From: Echinometra lucunter
Taxonomy: Eukaryota > Echinodermata > Echinoidea > Camarodonta > Echinometridae
Assembly (NCBI GenBank): GCA_029962745.1
Contig: CM057169.1
Span: 21,265,662 to 21,329,661, forward strand
Direction of reading: 5' to 3'
DNA length: 64,000 bases
This document shows positions 55,493 through 64,000 of this stretch, piece after piece. Below the pieces are notes generated by a model that searched no databases, was not told where the DNA came from, and was given only the letters and a program-made list of their open reading frames with translations. Position numbers and translations under genes: made by a program. Within the stretch, counting starts at the first letter, position 1. Every line of letters begins with the position of its first letter.

Positions 55493-58400
55493 ATGCGTGC
55501 TTTCATCGCCCTTCTCTTGGTGGCTGTTGCCACTGCCGAGCTTGCTCCTCTTCTTGAGAACTCTGAGCCCATCCCAGGAAAGTACATCATTAGACTGAAG
55601 GTATACAAAGCCTTACTGTCTGTTTAACAAATAGAAAAAAAACAGCTTGTTTTAATGTTTTCATTTATTTATTTGTTTATTTGTTTATTCATTTATTGAT
55701 TCATGTATTTATTCATTTATTCTTCTATTTATTTATTTATTTATATATTTATTCATTCATTCATTCATTTATTTATTTATTCATTTATTTATTTATTTAT
55801 TTACTTATTTATTTATGTATCTCCCTATCTGTTCTTTTATTTATTGTTAACTAATTCATGCATTTATTCAAACATGTTTCACCACGATAACAAGATCAAT
55901 AACATCACAGCTTAACGTCTTGGTCTTGGGATAAAAAACCCAAAAAAAAACATGAACATCAAAAGCAAGCAATGGAAAGAAATATATAATGAAGATGCGT
56001 ATAAGTTTACTTTTGAAAAGTCGAGTCTTACTTCACAGTATCGATTCCCTTGTCTCTTTGTTTCCCCCTCATTCATCATTTAACATGTTTAATGTATTAA
56101 CCATGTCAGATAATCGTCGTCTCTAATGCAAGCTATTGATAAAGAAATTGACAGAGTTAGCTCTTATTCTCGTTCTCCTGTTTGTTTGGGTTTTTTTTTA
56201 AAGATGTTACTAAAGAATCTTTATATTATTAAGGCTCATTTTACACAGTTTTTCATTAATCAGTTCTTTTCTTTTTTTTTGTACCACATCAACAGAAAGA
56301 TTTCAACGTCGACGAAATGGTCACCACCGTCCGTCTCTTCGGTGGTAAACCTGGTTTTATCTTCCGATACGTTCTTAATGCATTTGCTGCCGAACTTTCA
56401 GATGATGTTCTCGACATTGTAAGTTACTGTTTGATTTCAAATAAATCTATATTTCTAGTTCTGGATTTGAGCTCTTTTACTCTCTACTTATGATGTGATC
56501 ATAATGAAGACTCATTACATTTTCATGTACTCCGAGATTCATAATCGAATTCAGGTTTTTCTCTTTTATGTGCTAATACAATCTACCCTAAGCATCAACT
56601 GCAAGCGCCTGTCCTATTGGCTGCAATATGATCACATGACGTTTGATTAGTCTACCGAGTAAACTTTTATCATGATTCCATTTCACAGGTCCGCAGTCTA
56701 CCTGCCGTGCAGTATGTCGAGCAAGAGGGTGTCTACCGCCCTCAGGGGGTCACCTGGGGACTTGATCGTATCGACCAAACCTATCTTCCTCTGGACGGCA
56801 GATACGAACCTTTTGGTAAAGGAAAAACAGTGGGCGGATTTTCTCTCTCTCTCTCTCTCTCTTGTGTGTGTATGTGTGGGGGAAGTGTGCGCAAAGGGGT
56901 CAGTTCCCTCTCTGAAACACAACTTGGCATACCGTGAATTCGATTTTAGACAAGAAGGTACTTGAAATTGTGGGAATATTCTTGTAGGGAAGGGAGCTAG
57001 ACCGGGGGGGGGGGGGGGACTTGTTAGAGATACATTGAGTTGATTAGTAACTGAGAAGTGTGATAACAGTTTTTCTACCTGCCAGATTTTTTCTAATTTT
57101 TGTCCTTGGCTTAGTGAAATAACGGCTTTTGCTCGAAATGCAATTAACCCATACGCCAGGTATCAAAAGTTTGGGTTTACACTGTTTAGCGCAATCACTC
57201 TTGAAACCATACCATTGTCCCATCACGCGCACAGGACTCCTTCTAGTTATTAACGTTCACGCCAGCCCCGTGCGAGTCGGGCCTTGATTAAAAAAAAATA
57301 CTGCCACATTCTCTTTGCTACTATCACAGGTAATGCTGGCAAAGGTTACACTGTTTGGGTCATCGACTCGGGTATCAGGGAGACCCATGTTCAATTCGAG
57401 GGCCGCGCTGAACAAGTCATCACCTATGCCGACAATTATAATGTGAGTTTAGATCTGAATTCCAAATGGGCAAGTCCAGGGAACAAGCTATCTTATCCTA
57501 TACGTTTCAGACCAAATCTGATATAATTAGTATTGCTAATAACTGTACTAAGAAAATAGCCCTACAAGAGCTGCATGGGAACGTAATGAAGTATGAAGTG
57601 AAATTATACATTTTAAGTCAATATACCCGAATATTCATCTTATTCTCATATTGTGACAAGGTGCCATTTTCTTTCTTTTTTTGGGGGGGGGGGGGGGGGG
57701 GGTGGGGTGTGGGGTGTCATTACTCTTTTACACAATGATGCACTAGAATATGTAGCATTATTTCCATACCTGTTGTCGTCGATTGTCACATTGTTTACAG
57801 TTAACATCCTTCAATGCATACCGTATAACCACAGCATGGATGTAAAATGGACGATATGATCGTATTTCAGCTGTAATTTTTAAAATTTGTTTGCCAAGCA
57901 GTATGACTGTTACGGACATGGAACCCACTGTGCTGGAACAGTCGGAGCTAAGGATTATGGTGTGGCCACTGAGGTCACTATTAAGAGTGTTAAGATCTTT
58001 GACTGCAACGGTTACGCAACAACCAGCTGGGTTATCAAAGGTATAATTGCCCATTTCCTAATATTGATACTTAGAATAACGATAAGAACGATAAGAATGA
58101 TAAGAATGGTTCTAATGATGATGATATCATTATTGCCACTTCTACTACTACTACTACTGATGATAATAATAATGATAGTAATAATAATACAATTTATTAA
58201 TAATGAGAGTAATAATGAATAAGAATAAGAATAAGAATAAGAATAAGAATAAGAATAAGAATAAGAATAAGAATAAGAATAAGAATAAGAATAAGAATAA
58301 GAATAAGAATAAGAATAAGAATAAGAATCTGTTATATTATCACCGTCGCCACCACCACCACCACCACCATCATCATCATAGTTATTATTACTATAACTGA

Positions 58401-60529
58401 TGTTGTTATCATCATCTTCAGAATTACTTCTACTATTTGAAGGAATCCAACACCCTCAAGTCAAGAAGATTTTTCAATCAAAGCTTAGACAGAATAAAAC
58501 AGATTAAAGTGATTACCCAATGGTAAAAAAATATATATATGATCGAGAGTAGAATTCTAAAAAGAAAAACATTGAAAATTTGATGATTTTCAATCGAAAT
58601 CATTGCATTTTGGCTAATTTTCTCATAAAAAGTCATGAGTTGGCAAAAAAAATTTGAGTGTGAGGTATGACGTAAAAGTGGGTACCCAGCTTAGCGCATT
58701 GCAGTTGTGCTGCGCGCTAGACTGTACAATATGTATTATACCTTGCGCGCATTTTGCTAGAAATGCGCGATAAGGTACCCACTTCGACGTCATTTTGACG
58801 TCAAAGTGGGTACCCAGTTGAAAAGTGGGACACAGCTGAGGGGTCAAAAATATCCTGAAATCTTACTACATTTGGGGGTTTCCTTGGCAACGCGACTTTT
58901 GAAAAAAATTAGGCAGATGATTTTCTGCAGATGAAATCATGCTCTTTTAAATGAGCTAATATTGTTTCAGCATTGGGTACCCCCTTTAACGAAACTTTGA
59001 ACGAAATCGGACACGGAGCAAGAAATCTGTGCCTATATACATGACCGTGATGACATTTGCCTGTTTTTGACACTACCATATTGCTTGTGGTGATATAATT
59101 TCACTATGAACATGACGGACAAAGAAAGCGGACAAAATAAACAACCCTTCATTCTACCCTTCACAATGGTTCTGGTAGTCAAAAGAACATCCCTTCACTG
59201 CTATTGTCTAAAGTATGTGGAACAGGTGTCACATGCATATTCACCTGGAACTACATGATTAAACATAATAGCTATGAAGGGATGTTCTTTTGACTTCCAG
59301 AACCATTGTGAAGGGTAGAATGAGAGGTTGTTTATTTTATCCGCTTTCTTTGTCCACCATGTTCATAGTGTTTGTTGACAACTCTCAATATGTTTTGTAC
59401 ACAGAATTTCGAATTACCTTGAAGAACTCATGTTTTTATTGTCCTTATCCCAACGTGTTGTGGAGAAAACACTCCTAAATAATATATCTTGAGTTTGGCT
59501 TAAGAAAATGTGCAAATCTTATTGAAGCAAAATGGAAATGTCTCATTATGGGTGCAACTCATATGAGAGTTGTCCACAAAATGAAGTCATCAATAGCTAT
59601 GGTATTGTAAAAAAAAAATCACACAGAAAAAATTATATAGTCATAACTCTCTTATTCCGTGTCCGATTTCGTTCAAATTTCCGCTGATCTGTTTTATTCC
59701 ATCTTAGCTTTGATTTAAAAACTACTTAACTTGAGGGTGTTTGTTTCCTTTAATGTCTCGTTCTTAGTAGCATTTATAGATCTGATAGCTCAAGTTCCGT
59801 GCGTGCTTTGAAAATAGGAGTTGTGTTCCAAAACATGTAACAGCCATAAAACTTAAGTGCTAGGGAACAACAACTTTCTTGTTTCCCATCATGGATTGTA
59901 AATGAATTATCATTATTGACAGGTATTGAATATGTAAAGAGGTATGCCGACAGGTATTCAATTGCCTCCATGTCTATCGGGGGAGGAAGATCAAATTCCA
60001 TGGATGATGCCACGGAAGAATTGATCGCCTCGGGAGTTCCGGCCGCCGTGGCTGCGGGTAACGAAGAGGATAATGCCTGCAACCATTCTCCAGCGGCTGC
60101 ACCCTCAGTAAGTTCAGACTGGATATTTTATTTTTTTATTTATTTATTTTTTGTTCACTTTGGGGGAGGGGAACGAGGAGAGGAAGGAGAGGAAGTGGGG
60201 AGGAGGGGGTATGTGGAGGGGGGGGGGGGGGGTGGCTGTGACATACTTTCACCCAGTTGTGACGGAGGGCCTTGGAAATCTTCCTCTTTTGTTGCTGGTT
60301 TAATGGCGATTTTTATCCATCAGGTCCATGGCTGGAAGATTTTTGCCTAGCAATATTATGAGAAGAGGCTTATTTGCCGTGTTGGTCCGATCATTTCCGT
60401 AGGTGGCGTGGTTCATAGTCAAATGATAAATAATGTCGGTTCTTTTGAATAATTTAAGCTTTTTCAATTCACTGTGGAAGCTTAAATTTAACCTCCCTTG
60501 TGAATTAGTTATTATTATTATTCTTCTTT

Positions 60530-60560
<31 letters not shown>

Positions 60561-62346
60561 TGTTGTTATTATTATTGCTTTTATTATGTTTAATGAAGTG
60601 AGAAGAGAAAATATTGAAGTGGAATTTATGTCCCCCCCCCACCCCTATTTCAGGCAATCACCGTTGGAGCGACAGACTGGAACGATCTGCGAGCCGAGTT
60701 CTCTAACTGGGGACCCTGCCTGGATATCTACGCCCCTGGTGTTTACATCACTTCACTGGGGTACACCCATGACTACGAAACTAAGGACAAAAGTGGAACA
60801 TCCATGGCCTGCCCTCACGTCGCTGGTAAGAAGGTTATATTTCTATCTTATTTTTATTTTATTTATTTTATTCATTATTTCATATTAAAGGCAAAGAGAT
60901 GGCTGTGCGACACATGCTCCGTCGGACAATTGCTCAGCGTCCAATTGATACACTACTGACCGCATATTGGGAGCACCGGCGTAAATCCACTTTGAGGAGT
61001 GGGGGGGGGGGGATCGACTTTTTAGCCGTTATTTTTTTCTGTCGAACTCACACTTAAGTATAAACACACGCCCTCACCCACCTGCACAGACCCCCCCCCC
61101 TTACACACATTTTAATTTTTATCTTGTGAGCGAGCCAAAAATTACCACTTTTCAGATTTTCAATCACATTTTCAAATGAAAATTCGAAAATATGACGAGC
61201 GAGCGAAGCGAGCGAGCCAAAAATAACCACTTTTCTGGTTTTCAATCGCATTTTCAAATGAAAATTCGAAAATATGATGGTTGTTTACGACAGATTATTG
61301 AAAATTATATTTAAAGATTAATTCAAATATCATTTCTTCATCAAAAAGGGGGGATATTTGTACACGCCATCCCCCCTTTCAAAAAAGTGGGGGATATATC
61401 CCCCCATTCCCCCCGGGATTTACGCCAGTGATTGGGAGCGCTTCATGCAGTGTCTTGTCAGTGATTTTTACTGACAAATTTGCTCTCAGCCAAGCAGATG
61501 CAAGGATTTCAGTAGCTTATAACAGTTGTCAGTAAAAATCATTGACAAGACACTTCATGAAACGCTCCCCTGAACGTGCATGAACCCCAGAAAAAGCACC
61601 AAAAAAACTCTAACTCTGATCCAAGGCAATGCGACCCTAGCGCTAACTTTGCATCTTCAATGAAATAAAGACCGAGAGAGAAATTGTCACCAGAGTATAA
61701 TGTCGGGTCGGCCAAAGCCCGAGGATAGCCAAAATGAAACTACTTCCTGTAATAAAGTTTTCCTACAAGTCAGTGGTTTATAACTTATACAAAAATAAGA
61801 TACTACGCTTTCTTCACTGTCAATTTTTGTTTTTCAGCTCATGTAAATCAAGATGGTTAAGTAAAAAAAAAAACTTGCCATCTCTATAACTAATAATGAC
61901 TTTGATTCCGTCTTTTTTTATTAGTTATATCCATTCATACTACATTACTACCATAATCTCTCTCTCTCTCTCTCTCGCTCTCTCTCTCTATGTATATATA
62001 AAATAGTTGTTTATTGATGACAATTATAGCGCTGAGAATGCTTAGAACAAAATGGAAAAGAAGAAATAACTTTTATCTTGTTATTGCATATTCACGTATA
62101 TTTTTCTATATGTCATCTCAATGTATTTAAAATTCCATTAAGCTTGTAGCTGCGATGATATTTTTTTTATTGTTACATTGAATCAACCATGTCAAATCAA
62201 ATCAAAGTAAATTAATTGCATTTTCTTTATTCGTAGGTGCCATCGCCCTCTATCAGAAGAATACGGACAATTTGATAAAATACAGCAACACTGGCAAGCT
62301 GGGCTGGCTATCGTCATCTTGCCCCAACAAACTTCTTTACGTCTAG
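55493..62346 (+). CDS. Secreted subtilisin-family (S8, proteinase-K-like) serine protease, gene C
   Basis: Eight coding exons: 55493-55600, 56296-56418, 56689-56815, 57330-57442, 57902-58040, 59923-60107, 60654-60825, 62237-62346. All have the same length and phase as gene A, giving 358 aa. The signal peptide is identical to that of A. Catalytic Asp132 (WVIDSG), His163 (GHGTHCAGT), Asn250 (VAAGN) and Ser315 (SGTSMACPH) are all present. It is the closest relative of A; differences cluster in the substrate-facing part: SIGGG at 221-225 where A has SLSGG, NEEDNACNHSP where A has NQEDNACNRSP, and a Cys after SGTSMA where A has Thr. The start codon follows a 5'UTR acceptor at 55487. Likely a secreted, self-processing protease; substrate unknown. 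Gene B lies head-to-head about 8.6 kb upstream. Confidence 0.93.
55655..55845. repeat. (TTTA)n/(ATTC)n microsatellite in gene C intron 1
   Basis: Long ATTT/ATTC tetranucleotide tract, counterpart of 13700-13805 but longer. Confidence 0.9.
58213..58327. repeat. (AATAAG)n hexanucleotide array
   Basis: About 19 nearly perfect AATAAG units in gene C intron 5, next to CAC/ATC runs. Confidence 0.95.
58437..59753. mobile_element. Inverted-repeat element with long internal palindrome, gene C intron 5
   Basis: The left end GAAGGAATCCAACACCCTC and right end GAGGGTGTTTGTTTCCTTT are imperfect inverted repeats. Inside, 59105-59200 and 59274-59372 are near-complementary (ATGTTCTTTTGACT, ACCATTGTGAAGGGTAGAATG, GTTGTTTATTTT), giving a ~95-bp stem. 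GTGGGTACCCA motifs at 58678-58690 and 58806-58816 add a further small hairpin set. No coding frame. Confidence 0.65.
60974..61430 (-). mobile_element. hAT-like MITE, GGCGTAAATCC family, copy 3 (inverted)
   Basis: Ends CACCGGCGTAAATCC and GGATTTACGCCAGTG (one G fewer), with a perfect 8-bp duplication ATTGGGAG (60966-60973 and 61431-61438). It has fewer internal TCGCTTCGCTCGC units than copies 1 and 2. In gene C intron 7. Confidence 0.9.
61434..61570. mobile_element. Fold-back MITE hit by the adjacent hAT-like element
   Basis: GGGAGCGCTTCATGCAGTGTC and GACACTTCATGAAACGCTCCC are inverted ends, with TTTTTACTGACAA/TTGTCAGTAAAAA inside. The first bases overlap the ATTGGGAG target duplication, so the hAT-like element inserted at this fold-back's edge. 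Confidence 0.8.
61962..62000. repeat. (TC)n then TA-rich microsatellite
   Basis: TCTCTC run followed by TATATATA in gene C intron 7. Confidence 0.9.
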
Positions 62347-62758
62347 GTTAGTAAAATTTGAAAACAGAATCACTCTCTCTGGCTCTGTTTATCCAGTGAA
62401 TGAAAGTGAATTCTAAAAGGGATAGGGGGCGGGGGCACCGGCACTTGCATACTGAGTAGCTTATATGAGTAGCTCACGGGCGGTGCGGTGGGGGGGGGGG
62501 GGGGTACATTATTCAACCATAAACAAGGAAGGAGATGGGATAGACGCACCTTCATTAACTATGTTAACACATTATAATTACTGGGGGGGGGGGGGGTTCG
62601 GGTCGTGGTTTTACACGCACTTGCATTGAGCACACATACGGCGAGGGATATGCATATGCTTACATACTAATATTAACATGATAAATCTGATAGTGAAACT
62701 CCTAATGTTCTTGCCTTTTACAAATTTTGGAAATAGTTTTGCTATGTTGTACTTACAG

Positions 62759-62935
62759 ATGAGGTAAGCGGTTGGTATCAAGACCTTCTAAACTCGGATC
62801 ACGAACATGGACTTCAGAACAAATCGCAGAAATGTTTATCAAATATTTACCTGATCGGTTTGGGTGTATGTTATTTATGTTAATGTCTATTTCAACTAAC
62901 TCATTGCATAAACCATTAAATCATCTTTTCTTATT
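62759..62935 (+). other. Predicted 3'UTR terminal exon of gene C
   Basis: TACTTACAG ends at 62758 and is followed by ATGAGG, matching gene A at 23200. ATGGACTTCAGAACAAATCGC is shared with A. The 3' end is uncertain; an AATAAA sits far downstream near 63233. Confidence 0.5.
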
Positions 62936-63348
62936 TTGGAAGCCCCCCAGTTATAGTCGACATCAGTTATAGTGTTTTAAAACCGAATCGGTCTATAGAT
63001 TCAATGACCCATTTTAGTTATATTAGGTTTTCAGTGTCGAATTAAATACAGACTAACAATCGCATATTCAAATTTTCCTCTACTGTAGCCATGTTAGCAC
63101 GTGAAAGAATAGCCGTATTCCCTTTATCAATATGCCTCTGATTGGTGGAAAGCACTTGAGTGTGATTTTCATTTTGTCTCGAGTCAGAAGCAATTTATCT
63201 ACCGTGGGATTATGGCAAAATATGGAGGGCACAATAAACTCGTTGCAACTACGGTAATATTATTTTTAGGAAGAAAAAAAAAGGGGAATTTATTAAGATC
63301 TTGATCTCCTCCAGCACTTCAAGATTCTACACATAGGTATTAAGATCT

Positions 63349-63556
63349 GGGGGATGTTTCACAAAGAGTTAAGGTGGACTTAAAGTCGCACTTAAAATTT
63401 TTAGTTCCGTGCTGTATATTACGCATCACCGCATTGGTCAGATCATAATCAGCGGACGCGCGCTATATAGGGAATCTATCAATGAGATTGCACGTTAAAT
63501 ACTGGATGCGCATTGTCGCTTACTGCGTCCAACTTATCTCTTTATGAAACACCCCC
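63349..63556. mobile_element. Fold-back MITE (GATGTTTCACAAAG ends)
   Basis: GGGGGATGTTTCACAAAGAG and CTCTTTATGAAACACCCCC are inverted ends; the interior is only weakly palindromic (GATGCG, GTCGC). It lies downstream of gene C. Confidence 0.65.
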
Positions 63557-63569
63557 AGGGTACGGTATG

Positions 63570-64000
63570 TCAAACTATTAAATTAAAGCCTCACAATAGT
63601 GGGAGTTGGTAATATATGCCCTGTGCTTCCTCTCGGGGCATTACGGTAATTTTTTCAACGAATAAACTGTTGATCACACCCTATCAAACTTGATTCAAGG
63701 CTCGTTTTGTAAAACAGGTAGCATTGAAAGTTATGTAAAGCGAAATAGAATAGATTGGTACAGTTACAGTAGACTGATATGATTACAGAAATCTAAAATA
63801 ACGGGCATTGCTGGAAGGAGTGTGGGAGTATAGCACCTACATTCCAACCTCTTTTTTGTCAAATTCCTGACATCAATTACCCCCCTTTCCCAAAACATCG
63901 TCTAATCGTCTAAACAGTGACTCCGACCACCCTGCTCCGCCCTATTTAAGATGGTCTAATAAATACCCCGATTTTTTGTATAAAAATAAAGAGGGAATTA
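63570..64000. repeat. Downstream flank shared with gene A
   Basis: GCCCTGTGCTTCCTCTCGGG, the CTGATATGATTACAG segment and the GTATAGCACCTAC...CAAATTCCTGACATC segment correspond to 23600-23760 and 25140-25300. No gene is seen to the window end. Confidence 0.65.

Overview
This is nuclear DNA from an animal, almost certainly a marine invertebrate deuterostome and most likely a sea urchin or close relative. That assignment is inference. It rests on intron-rich secreted proteinase-K-type proteases, tRNA-headed SINEs, CR1/L2-like LINE pieces, and very dense DNA-transposon, fold-back and microsatellite content. No ribosomal RNA or CRISPR is present.

The only intact protein-coding content I can support is a cluster of secreted subtilisin-family (S8, proteinase-K-like) serine protease genes. 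Gene A (+, coding 13545-22110) and gene C (+, coding 55493-62346) each have eight coding exons of identical lengths and encode 358 aa. Gene B (-, coding 45713-35152) has the same exon/intron plan but a diverged sequence, and carries a 1-nt deletion in exon 2 that truncates the reading frame. Each gene begins with an untranslated first exon: 9918-10009 for A, complement 46519-46605 for B, and near 55220-55313 for C. Two more copies of this promoter/first-exon module occur without a gene in view. One is on the minus strand at 55-240, belonging to a gene that leaves the window on the left (X). The other is on the plus strand at 29870-30063 and has no protease exons after it (an orphan). The layout is therefore X<- ->A ... 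(orphan ->) ... B<- ->C, a duplicated head-to-head gene pair. Blocks 1-10009 and 46464-55313 are recognisable copies of the same intergenic region.

Region by region: 0-10 kb is the left head-to-head spacer, split by a 4.76-kb CACTA-like element (2291-7048). 10-13.5 kb is a long 5'UTR intron carrying a hAT-like element. 13.5-23.4 kb is gene A. 23.4-30 kb holds nested hAT-like elements, microsatellites, a CTTGAGGTC-rich inverted-repeat element, LINE debris and the orphan promoter. 30-35 kb is gene-free repeat debris. 35-46.7 kb is gene B with a minisatellite element and several transposons in its introns. 46.5-55.3 kb is the right spacer with its own insertions, including a Tc1/IS630-like element with ~310-bp inverted repeats. 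55.3-63 kb is gene C, followed by the start of its downstream region.

The paralogous blocks act as natural empty-site controls, so several insertions and their target-site duplications can be read directly. The proteases share signal peptide, I9-type propeptide and catalytic Asp/His/Asn/Ser, so they are probably secreted zymogens, but A and C differ from B and from each other around the active site. I found no clearly new multi-gene system. The most unusual items are the orphan promoter, the fold-backs sitting at gene C's start site, the broken gene B, and the ~160-bp minisatellite elements filled with nuclear-receptor-like AGGTCA half-sites.
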